Assembly (NCBI GenBank): GCA_031404455.1
Contig: JANNHP010000148.1
Coordinates: forward strand, 1 to 10,719
Direction: 5' to 3'
Source: JANNHP01 sp031404455
GTDB taxonomy: Bacteria; Planctomycetota; JAJSAM01; JAJVHW01
DNA length: 10,719 bases
The position numbers and the translations under genes are program-made. Of this stretch, positions 1-5,754 are shown piece by piece; positions within the stretch are counted from its first letter, which is position 1, and every line of letters begins with the position of its first letter. The notes beneath the pieces are model-generated. The model was not told the DNA's origin and searched no databases. It saw only the letters and a program-made list of their open reading frames with translations.

Positions 1-228
1 CGCGACGCGCTTCGCCTCGGCGCGGAGATCCATCGAGTTGACGCGGATGCCGTAGAACGGCCCGCGATCGCCATCGACGACCCGGACCGCGTCGGCCGGA
101 TCGCCGAGTCCGCCGCGCGCAGGCGGCGCGTTGGCGCCGGCCGCATCGGACGCGCCGCCCGCGAGCGCTGTCCCCGTCACCATGGCTCCGGCCAGTCCCG
201 CGGACGTGGCCCACTTGATCCACTGCAT
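1..228 (-). CDS. Secreted protein of unknown function, N-terminal fragment
   Basis: The first 76 codons of a minus-strand gene that runs off the left edge. The start is ATG at 228-226, preceded by GGAGAG (240-235) with 6 bases of spacing. The protein begins MQWIKWATSAGLAGAM and continues to an Ala-rich stretch ending near TALAGG, which looks like a signal peptide with cleavage around residues 23-25. A low-complexity Ala/Gly/Pro linker follows, and then the start of a folded part (DAVRVVDGDRGPFYGIRV). The visible part is too short to name a family. The gene diverges from the modA-like gene, with 191 bases between the two starts. Codon composition matches the neighbours. The reading frame, start and export signal are well supported; the function is not. 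Confidence 0.7.
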   Translation of the reverse strand, partial: MQWIKWATSAGLAGAMVTGTALAGGASDAAGANAPPARGGLGDPADAVRVVDGDRGPFYGIRVNSMDLRAEAKRVA

Positions 229-419
229 CTTGATCTCTCCGGGTCCGGGCCCGCGCCACGCTGCGAGCGTTCGCGTCCGCTCCGGACTCCGCGATCCTCC
301 CCGCGCCGCGCGCGGCGCCGTTACGCCGCGGCGCGCAGTCGCTTGAGATTTCGGTGCGTCGATTCCGATGGGAGGGCGGGTCTCCTTCGCTCCTCCCAGA
401 GGACGAGAGAAAGGCACCG

Positions 420-1241
420 ATGCAGTTCACCAAGTCCGCAGCCGTCGCCCTCGTCGCCCTCATAGCGCTCGGCGCGTGCGGCAAGGGCAAGGCGGCCGCG
501 AAGCCCGACCCGGAACTCGAGGGTCCCGTCGAGCTCCCGGACGACCCCACGGCGCAGTTCGCCAACATCTACGCCACGCCGAGCCTCGAGGGCGCGCTCG
601 CCGCGGTCGCCAAGCGCTTCGAGCCGCTGCGCGGCGGCAAGGTCGTCCCGGTGTTCGGACCGGCCGACACGCTCATCGAGCAGATGAAGCAGGGCGGCGT
701 GCCGGGAGTCTTCGTCGCCGACGGCCTCGACTACGTGGACCGTCTCGAGGAACTCGAGCTGGCGATCCCGAAGACGCGCGTCCTGCTGATGACCACGTCG
801 CTCGTCGTCGTGGTGCCGAAGAGCTCGGAGCTGCAACTGAAGAAGCTCGAGGACATCGCCGCGCTCGAGTTCGCGCGCATCTCGATCGCGGACCCGGACC
901 GCACGCGAGTCGGCCGCCACGCGCTCGACGCGATCGAGAACTCCGGCGTCGCCGAGGCGCTGCGACCGCGGTTCGTCGCGGCGGTCGACGACGTGGCCGT
1001 GCTCTCGATCGTGGCGCACGGCGACGCGGAAGCCGGGATCGTCTACGCGACCGAGGCCGCGGCCTGCCCCGACGTGACCGTGGCCTTCGCCGTCCCCTCG
1101 ACGCTCCACCCGCAGATCGTGTACGCCATGGTCCTCGCGAAGGACTCGAACCGGCGGACGCGGCGGCTCTGGGACTTCCTGAAGTCCGACACCGGATGGA
1201 AGGAACTCGCGAAGGCCGGGTTCGCGAAGCCGGCGCAGTAG
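420..1241 (+). CDS. modA: ModA-like molybdate-binding lipoprotein (ABC transporter substrate-binding protein)
   Basis: A 273-residue protein of the ModA family, which binds molybdate or tungstate outside the inner membrane and delivers it to a ModBC permease. Residues 1-20 are a lipoprotein signal (LVALIALGAC) with the lipidated Cys at 20. The mature part shows the family pattern in order: IYATPSLEGAL (residues 50-60), a VPGVFVADGLDYVDRLEE segment (94-111) matching the ModA 'PADVFxSAD' region, SLVVVVP (127-133), ISIADPDRTRVGRHALD (154-170) and AGIVYATEA (205-213). The ATG at 420 was chosen over an in-frame GTG at 354 because AGAAAGG (408-414) sits 5 bases upstream and the signal peptide then starts correctly. 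No modB or modC is in view, so it is either an orphan receptor or its partners lie elsewhere. Molybdate is inferred from the family; tungstate or another oxyanion cannot be excluded. Confidence 0.88.
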   Translation: MQFTKSAAVALVALIALGACGKGKAAAKPDPELEGPVELPDDPTAQFANIYATPSLEGALAAVAKRFEPLRGGKVVPVFGPADTLIEQMKQGGVPGVFVADGLDYVDRLEELELAIPKTRVLLMTTSLVVVVPKSSELQLKKLEDIAALEFARISIADPDRTRVGRHALDAIENSGVAEALRPRFVAAVDDVAVLSIVAHGDAEAGIVYATEAAACPDVTVAFAVPSTLHPQIVYAMVLAKDSNRRTRRLWDFLKSDTGWKELAKAGFAKPAQ

Positions 1242-1248
1242 CTGTCGG

Positions 1249-1899
1249 TCAGTAGCCGTACTGCGTGCGCAGGAACTCGCGGACCTCCGCCGGCTTGAAG
1301 CCGAACGGTCCGACGCCGCCCTGGTAGGCGACGCGTCCGTCGGGCGCGATCACGTAGAGCCGGTCGGGCCATCCGCCGTACGTTCGGCACACGGCGTCGT
1401 CGATCCCGTCCACGACCGTCGGCATCGACAGCATGTAGTCGCCGAGGCACTCGCGGGCCGCGGACTCGCGCTCGCGGATCGTGGTCGGCTGCTCGAGCAC
1501 GAGCCCGCGCGCAGCGTTGTCGGGCATCACCCACTCGTCGGCGGCGTGTGCCTCACGCACGTAGACGAGGAGGAATCGGACGTTCGCGGAGGTCTCGTCG
1601 TAGAGCCGGCGCACGGCCGGCACCATTCGTCCGAAGACGTTTCAAGTGTGCGACGCGAACACCAGGACGACCGGCCTGCCGCGAAGCGACGACAGCGAGA
1701 TCGTCCCCTCGCCGACGGGCGTCGGCAGCGCGAAGTCGGGCGCGATCTGGCCCCGCGCGACCGAGGCGTCCGTGAAGTGGAGGAACTCCTCCGGAACTCC
1801 CGGCGGGATCGGCGGGCGGCCCACGATGGGTCCCTGCGACGCGCACGCGGCCGACGCGAGCGCGAGCACGGCGAGAAGAGCGAGGCGCGGAATCGTCAT
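1249..1899 (-). CDS. Deiodinase-like thioredoxin-fold selenoprotein (in-frame TGA = selenocysteine 86)
   Basis: Read through the TGA at 1644-1642, this gene gives one 216-residue protein. Residues 1-19 are an export signal ending in SAAC, a weak lipobox, so it may be a lipoprotein. Residues 50-80 (GQIAPDFALPTPVGEG... GRPVVLVF) are a typical thioredoxin/peroxiredoxin start. The active site reads FASHT-U86-NVF, where iodothyronine deiodinases have FGSxT-U-PPF. After it come FLLVYVREAHAADEW (109-123; deiodinases have a conserved EAH here, His118), YGGWPDRLYVI (174-184) and GRVAYQGGVGPFGF (188-201), all characteristic of the T4_deiodinase family. C151 and C171 are possible resolving cysteines. 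The ATG at 1899 has GGAGGA 4 bases upstream. The gene ends 7 bases from modA, tail to tail, and diverges from the SCO gene. Bacterial members have no proven thyroid-hormone role; a redox or peroxidase function is plausible. Standard gene callers would split it at the TGA. Confidence 0.9.
1601..1625 (-). promoter_or_regulatory. Candidate bacterial SECIS hairpin
   Basis: On the mRNA (minus strand) the sequence 17-41 bases after the UGA folds into a stem. GCCGGC (+21 to +26) pairs with GCCGGC (+32 to +37) around the loop CGUGC. The stem is extended outward by a U-U mismatch, a G-C, a G-U and a U-A pair. The apical loop has G at its second position followed by U, at +28/+29. The spacing and loop G fit what is known of bacterial SECIS elements, which lie inside the coding region just after the UGA and are bound by SelB. 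The fold was worked out by eye. In GC-rich DNA short stems arise by chance, so the support comes mainly from its position. Confidence 0.5.
1628..1639 (-). promoter_or_regulatory. UUCG tetraloop hairpin directly after the UGA codon
   Basis: Starting 3 bases after the UGA, the message reads CGUC-UUCG-GACG: a perfect 4-bp stem closed by a C(UUCG)G tetraloop, one of the most stable RNA hairpins known. It sits between the UGA and the candidate SECIS stem. It could form the lower part of the recoding structure or stall the ribosome at the UGA. It is close to the UGA for a SelB-binding loop, so it is more likely accessory, or incidental to the codons for Val-Phe-Gly-Arg. Confidence 0.4.
1642..1644 (-). 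other. Recoded TGA, selenocysteine codon
   Basis: This TGA interrupts the deiodinase-like frame at exactly the catalytic chalcogen position (between FASHT and NVF). Homology to the family is continuous in the same frame on both sides. A random stop or sequencing error would not be expected to fall on this one codon. The gene's true end is also a TGA (1251-1249), so TGA must be read in two ways in the same message. Context would therefore have to decide, as expected for a SECIS-directed system. Confidence 0.85.
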
Positions 1900-1902
1900 G
1901 CT

Positions 1903-1908
1903 TCCTCC
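1903..1908 (-). promoter_or_regulatory. Ribosome binding site of the deiodinase-like selenoprotein
   Basis: GGAGGA on the minus strand, with GGAGG ending 4 bases before the ATG at 1899. It is a strong Shine-Dalgarno match. It fixes the start of this gene and shows that the part before the TGA belongs to a real, translated gene rather than to decayed sequence. Confidence 0.7.
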
Positions 1909-2013
1909 GGTTCGGGGCCGAGGGGGATGATGCACGCCCGCGCCCGGCGCAACGAGGACGCACTTCGGTCCGGGCGCAACGCGGGCGCGTTCGGGTAGAA
2001 GGACCGTCCTCGT

Positions 2014-2619
2014 ATGACCTCTCGCAGCCGGACTCTGGTGTGGATCGTCGCGATCGCGGCGCTCGGCGGGGTGATCGGCTGGGGCGCGCGGATGTTCCGT
2101 CCGGACGCCGCGGTCCGCGTGAGCACCGCGCCGCGCGGACGGCTCATCGACTTCGCCTGCGTCGAACGCTCGGGACGCGCGATGCGGACCGGCGAGCTCT
2201 TGGGACGGTTCGTCGTCGCCGACTTCGTCTTCACGAGTTGTTCCGGCGTCTGCCCGGCGCTCGCGAAGGAGATGAAGAAGCTCCAGGACGTCACGGCCGA
2301 TCGCGACGACCTGCGCATGGTGTCGTTCAGCGTAGATCCCGACCGCGACCAGCCCGCCGCGATGGCGAAGTACGCAGACGAGCACGGCTTCGACAAGGAC
2401 CGCTGGCTCTTCCTGCGCGCCGAGATCGCGGACCTGAAGGCGTTCATGGTCGGCGAACTCGGCCTCGCCGCGCCGACGGACATCGTGCTCCACACCGACC
2501 GCTTCGTGCTCTTCGACCCGACCGGCGCGGCGTGCGCCATCTACAGCCCTCTCGACGACCCCGGCTGGCGGACGAAGCTGCTCGCCGACGTCGATCGGAT
2601 GCGGGCCGCCGGGCGCTGA
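2014..2619 (+). CDS. SCO1/SenC-family copper chaperone / thioredoxin-fold protein
   Basis: A 201-residue membrane-anchored protein. Residues 7-24 (TLVWIVAIAALGGVIGWG) form an uncleaved N-terminal anchor or signal, and the rest lies outside the cytoplasm. SCO family hallmarks are present: FVFTSCSGVCP with the copper-binding CxxxC pair C76 and C80, FSVDPDRDQP (105-114), and the distal ligand H160 in VLHTDRFVLFD. SCO proteins deliver copper to the CuA site of cytochrome oxidase or act as thiol-disulfide reductases. No oxidase gene is visible here, so the client is unknown. The ATG at 2014 has AGAAGGA about 10 bases upstream. The gene diverges from the selenoprotein gene across 114 bases, which suggests possible shared control. 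All three metal-ligand residues are intact. Confidence 0.92.
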   Translation: MTSRSRTLVWIVAIAALGGVIGWGARMFRPDAAVRVSTAPRGRLIDFACVERSGRAMRTGELLGRFVVADFVFTSCSGVCPALAKEMKKLQDVTADRDDLRMVSFSVDPDRDQPAAMAKYADEHGFDKDRWLFLRAEIADLKAFMVGELGLAAPTDIVLHTDRFVLFDPTGAACAIYSPLDDPGWRTKLLADVDRMRAAGR

Positions 2620-2678
2620 GAGCCAACGCCGTCACGTGAGTCGCATTGCAGTTTGGGGGACGTAATGCGGCTGTCGCT

Positions 2679-2756
2679 GTAGGGGCGACGCCTGCGTCGC
2701 CCGGTTCGCCTTCGGTGCCGGCGCGTGTAACCGGGCGACGCATGCGTCGCCCCTAC
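2679..2756. repeat. GTAG-headed REPIN-like inverted repeat 1
   Basis: Two 28-base arms, 2679-2706 and 2729-2756, are reverse complements with a single mismatch and are separated by a 22-base spacer. Each arm starts (reading inward) with GTAG followed by a palindrome. In the right arm the palindrome is the perfect 20-mer GGGCGACGCATGCGTCGCCC (2733-2752); the left arm differs at one base. Paired inverted REP units headed by GTAG are the form known for REPIN elements mobilised by RAYT (Y1-type) transposases. No RAYT gene is in this window. The element lies in the 247-base gap between the SCO gene and the sensor-kinase gene; the rest of that gap shows only a small CGCATT/AATGCG inverted repeat near 2642-2670. 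Transcribed, the element would form a long hairpin that could end or stabilise the SCO message. Confidence 0.85.
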
Positions 2757-2866
2757 GAACACGACGCGCATCAACGCCGCCGTGCCGATCGCGAGGCGGC
2801 CTCACCAGTTCCTCACAACGCAGCGCTGCCGCGGCGGCGCCGGCCGTGCGACGATCGCGCGTCGTG

Positions 2867-4987
2867 ATGAAGCCCCGCGTTCCGCCTGTGTGGCTCGTGC
2901 TGCTCCCGGCGCTCGCACTCGCCGCCGTCGGCGTGCGCGCGGTGACGGCCGAGATGCGAGCGAGCGAGGACGCGGCGCGGGAACGCGCGCGGTCGGTGGC
3001 GTCGCGGTTGGCGCGGTCGGTGGATGCGCTGGTCGAGGAGTACGCGGGGCCGCTGCCGGCGGCGGGGACTCGCATCACGCGCAACGACGCTTCGGGGACT
3101 CTTGCGCATCTGCGTCCCAGCGTCTCCTACACGTCGTTTCAGTTGGCTCACACGATCGAGCCTTCCGCAGGAGAGACGCCGACTCGCCCCGAGGGTCTGC
3201 GGCTCACGCGGATTCAAGTCCGGCTGAGCCCCCAGCGACGGTCACTCCTCGCCGACAAGAGCGCGGCCGTCGACTCCGCGCTCGTCCAGGACGCGCTCGC
3301 GACTGCGCGCCGGATGGCGGACGATCGCGGAGGTGCGGCCGGAGCGGCCGCGCTGCTCGACGCCACCGCGCAGTTGGTCCACGACCCCGCGTTCCGGTGG
3401 CCCTTGCGGCACGCTGAAGCGGCCTACGAGGCGTCGATCGGCGATCGTGACGCCGCCGTGGCCGCCGTCCGCGAGGCTTGGAGCGCGAGGAACGAAGAAC
3501 TCGTCGAGTGGGACGGGCTGCGCTTCCCAGAGGCCGCTCTCGTCGTCGCAGCGGAGTGCATCGGGCCGATCGAGCCTCCGCGGTGGTTCGTCGACGCCTT
3601 CGAGTACTGCGCGAGGAACCCAGAGCTCGTTCACGAGGACTCGCTCGACCGGATCGACGACGCGCTCGCGTCGGCGTTCGCCGCGCGCGTGCGACCGCTG
3701 CGCCGATTGGCCGCGACCGCCCGCGAGCTCGCCGCCAGTTTCCCGTCCGGGCACGTTGCCACAGCGACGATGAAGTCGGACCGCGGGAGTCCGTGCATCC
3801 AGTTGTGGCGCTCCATCGAGGATCCGTCCGAGAGCTGGGTGCTCCTCGGGGGCGAGATTCCCCAGAGTGTCATCCGCGACCGTCTCCAAAGCGAAGCACG
3901 CGCCTTGTCTTCGGAGCCCGGAGTCGCAACGGTCCGGCTGGCCCTTGCGGCTGGAGACCACGCGCTCGACACGCCGGGCGCGGCGTCCACCGCGAGGGAC
4001 GTCGTCGTCGACACCGTCCCCCTCGCCGACCCGCTCTCCGCCTGGCGCGCCGAAGCCGTCGTCGCCCCCGAGTCCGGCGTCCCCGCGACGGCCTGGATGC
4101 TCGCCGGGGCGCTCGTCCTCACGACCGGCGCGCTCCTCGCCGGGACGCTGGCGCTGCGGCGCGCGGCGGAGCGATCGGCCCGTCTCGCCGAGGAGCGGCA
4201 GACGTTCCTCGACCACGTCGCGCACGAACTGCGCACGCCCGCGGCGGCGATCCAGGCGCTCACGGAGGAACTCGCGTCGGGCCACGTCGCGCCGGAGCGC
4301 GAGACGCTCTACCGCGAGCATCTGTTGCGCGAATCGCGGCGCCTCTCGAACCTCGTCGAGGACACGCTCGATCTCACGCGCCTCGACGCCGGACGTCTCG
4401 CGTTCAAGATGGAGGAGGCGGACCTGAGAGACGTCGTCCGCCGCGCGATCGAGGAGAGCCGCGACGCCGGACGCGTCGTCGCGACGCTGCCCGAGGCGCC
4501 GGTCGTCCGTCCGGTGGACGAGGGCACGCTCCGCCGCGCGGTGAAGAATCTCGTCGAGAACGCCGTGCGCCACGGCGGCGGCGACGCGCCGGTCACCGTC
4601 GCGCTGGAAGCCCGCAACGGTCAGGCTTCCATCGTCGTCACCGACAAGGGCCGCGGCATCGCGGCGGAGCACCTGCCGCGTCTCTTCGAGCGCTTCTACC
4701 GGGTGCCGTCGGCGACGCACGAGGTGAAGGGTGTGGGACTTGGCCTCGCCCTCTGCCGCGAGGTCGCGCGCGCGCACGGCGGCGACGTCACGGTCGTGAG
4801 CGCGGTCGGGAAGGGCTCCGCGTTCACGATGAGACTCCCGGTAGGACCCGAGGGGACGGATCTCACTTCTCACCTCCCTGCGAATCCGAAGCGTCGTCTC
4901 GACCTCATCGGAGAGGTGAGAAGTGAGGTCCGTCCCCGGCGCCCCTCCGGGGAGCAGCGCCGCTCGCGCCCGGAAAGTGAAACGTGA
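2867..4987 (+). CDS. Membrane sensor histidine kinase with large unrecognised sensor region
   Basis: A 706-residue histidine kinase. One membrane helix near residues 6-24 and another at about 408-432 enclose roughly 380 extracytoplasmic residues that match no domain I recognise. That region looks mostly alpha-helical in its first half. The cytoplasmic part has the H-box HVAHELRTPAAAI with phospho-acceptor His453, then the N-box LRRAVKNLVENAVRHG, G1 DKGRGIAAEHLPRLFERFYR and G2 GVGLGLALCREVARAHGGD, all intact. The core should finish at FTMRLPV (residue 659). The last 47 residues are instead translated from an inserted repeat (4852-5011) and resemble no kinase. The ATG at 2867 gives a proper membrane start; GTG at 2864 or 2846 is possible, and no clear ribosome site decides. 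It overlaps the regulator gene by 4 bases, so the two form one system. The signal sensed is unknown. Confidence 0.92.
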   Translation: MKPRVPPVWLVLLPALALAAVGVRAVTAEMRASEDAARERARSVASRLARSVDALVEEYAGPLPAAGTRITRNDASGTLAHLRPSVSYTSFQLAHTIEPSAGETPTRPEGLRLTRIQVRLSPQRRSLLADKSAAVDSALVQDALATARRMADDRGGAAGAAALLDATAQLVHDPAFRWPLRHAEAAYEASIGDRDAAVAAVREAWSARNEELVEWDGLRFPEAALVVAAECIGPIEPPRWFVDAFEYCARNPELVHEDSLDRIDDALASAFAARVRPLRRLAATARELAASFPSGHVATATMKSDRGSPCIQLWRSIEDPSESWVLLGGEIPQSVIRDRLQSEARALSSEPGVATVRLALAAGDHALDTPGAASTARDVVVDTVPLADPLSAWRAEAVVAPESGVPATAWMLAGALVLTTGALLAGTLALRRAAERSARLAEERQTFLDHVAHELRTPAAAIQALTEELASGHVAPERETLYREHLLRESRRLSNLVEDTLDLTRLDAGRLAFKMEEADLRDVVRRAIEESRDAGRVVATLPEAPVVRPVDEGTLRRAVKNLVENAVRHGGGDAPVTVALEARNGQASIVVTDKGRGIAAEHLPRLFERFYRVPSATHEVKGVGLGLALCREVARAHGGDVTVVSAVGKGSAFTMRLPVGPEGTDLTSHLPANPKRRLDLIGEVRSEVRPRRPSGEQRRSRPESET

Positions 4988-5011
4988 GGTCCGACCCTGG
5001 CTCCCCCCGGC
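4852..5011. repeat. Three-copy repeat spanning the kinase/regulator junction
   Basis: Arms 4852-4876 and 4913-4937 are 25-base reverse complements with one mismatch (a G-U pair in RNA) around a 36-base loop. The right arm also starts a direct repeat: GTGAGGTCCGTCCCCGGC at 4923 returns as GTGAGGTCCGACCCTGGC at 4984, and similarity continues through CCCC and CCGG to about 5011. There are thus three copies of one unit, the first inverted. The insertion is read through by both genes. It encodes the kinase tail after LPV and the regulator's first nine residues, including its GTG start. Origin by a REP-like mobile repeat is inferred. It is a different family from the GTAG elements. Confidence 0.8.
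4972..4977 (+). promoter_or_regulatory. Ribosome binding site of the response regulator
   Basis: GGAAAG lies 6 bases before the GTG at 4984, inside the kinase coding sequence and between two copies of the junction repeat. The GTG overlaps the kinase stop in the four bases GTGA, so regulator translation is probably coupled to kinase translation. No other start codon of the usual kinds lies near the conserved beginning HVVVVEDEPG, so this site and start are the only reasonable choice. Confidence 0.6.
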
Positions 5012-5724
5012 ACGTCGTCGTCGTCGAGGACGAACCGGGCATCGCGCTTCCGCTCTGCGACCGCCTCGCGCGCGAGGGGTTCCGGGTGACGCACGCCGAC
5101 GACGGACGCAAGGGCCTGGCCGCGGCGTCGGCGGACGGTGTCGACCTCGTCGTCCTCGACCTGATGCTGCCCGCGAAGAGCGGCACCGAGGTGCTCGCGG
5201 CTCTGCGCGCCGCGGGACGCCGCGTGCCGGTCATCTGCCTCACGGCGAAGACGTCGGAGCGCGACCGGGTCGATCACCTCCGCGCCGGGGCCGACGACTA
5301 CGTGACGAAGCCGTTCTCGCTCGACGAACTCGTCGCGCGCGTGGACGCCGTGCTGCGGCGGACGGGCACGACCGCGGAGCCCACGCCGCGCCTCGATCTC
5401 GGCGGCGGCGTGATCGTGGACCTCGACGGCCACTCGGTCACGCGCGGACGGCGCGTCGAGAAGCTGTCGGCGATGGAGGCGGGCATCCTGCGGTGTCTCG
5501 CCGCCCGCGCCGGTCGCGCGACCGGCCGCGCGCAGATCCTCTCCGAGGTGTGGGGCCGCTACGCCGCCGTGTCGGATCGCACCATCGACTTCCACGTGAA
5601 GAACCTGCGCCGCAAGATCGAGGACGATCCGGAGAACCCCGTCCGCCTCGTCACCGACCACGGCGTCGGCTACCGGCTCGCGATCTCACCCCCGCCTCAC
5701 AACTCGGACCCCCGCCGCGCGTAG
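4984..5724 (+). CDS. OmpR/PhoB-family response regulator
   Basis: A 246-residue DNA-binding response regulator. The receiver domain covers about residues 10-122, with the acidic pair E15/D16, phospho-acceptor D59 (DLVVLDLMLP), T88 (LTAKT) and K109 (YVTKPF). The winged-helix effector domain covers about 132-237, with DRTIDFHVKNLRRKIEDDPENP and the closing wing VRLVTDHGVGYRLAI. When phosphorylated by the upstream kinase it should bind DNA and control transcription. The gene order is kinase then regulator, the reverse of the commonest arrangement. Its first nine residues (MRSDPGSPR) come from the junction repeat rather than from the regulator fold, which normally begins right at the HVVVVEDE strand. 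All catalytic residues are present, so the product should be active. Target genes are unknown; the adjacent downstream secreted-protein gene is an obvious candidate. Confidence 0.95.
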   Translation: MRSDPGSPRHVVVVEDEPGIALPLCDRLAREGFRVTHADDGRKGLAAASADGVDLVVLDLMLPAKSGTEVLAALRAAGRRVPVICLTAKTSERDRVDHLRAGADDYVTKPFSLDELVARVDAVLRRTGTTAEPTPRLDLGGGVIVDLDGHSVTRGRRVEKLSAMEAGILRCLAARAGRATGRAQILSEVWGRYAAVSDRTIDFHVKNLRRKIEDDPENPVRLVTDHGVGYRLAISPPPHNSDPRRA

Positions 5725-5741
5725 AGTGACGAAGTCAACAC

Positions 5742-5747
5742 GGAGGA
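5742..5747 (+). promoter_or_regulatory. Ribosome binding site of the coiled-coil protein gene
   Basis: GGAGGA, with GGAGG ending 8 bases before the ATG at 5755. It is a near-ideal Shine-Dalgarno and sits in the short gap after the regulator gene, so the downstream gene can be translated independently from a shared transcript. Confidence 0.65.
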
Positions 5748-5754
5748 CATCTCG

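Noticed and set aside
311..330. Hairpin CGCGGCG/CGCCGCG in the leader of the truncated minus-strand gene
   Set aside because: Seven GC pairs are easily found by chance in such GC-rich DNA, and no regulatory family or U-tract supports it.
354..419. Upstream GTG start for the modA-like gene
   Set aside because: It would put 22 charged residues before the lipoprotein signal. The ATG at 420 has a ribosome site and gives a proper lipobox.
1249..1626. Separate 125-residue gene starting after the TGA
   Set aside because: It would lack the thioredoxin-fold start and the catalytic residue. Homology runs straight through the TGA in the same frame, so it is the C-terminal part of the selenoprotein.
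2642..2670. Small inverted repeat CGCATT ... AATGCG just before the first REPIN-like element
   Set aside because: Only 6 bp with a 16-base loop. It may be a remnant of another repeat but cannot be supported as a separate element.
3242..4873. Long minus-strand open frame (543 codons) opposite the sensor kinase
   Set aside because: The opposite strand encodes an intact histidine kinase with all catalytic boxes. The antisense translation is Arg-rich low-complexity sequence without motifs.
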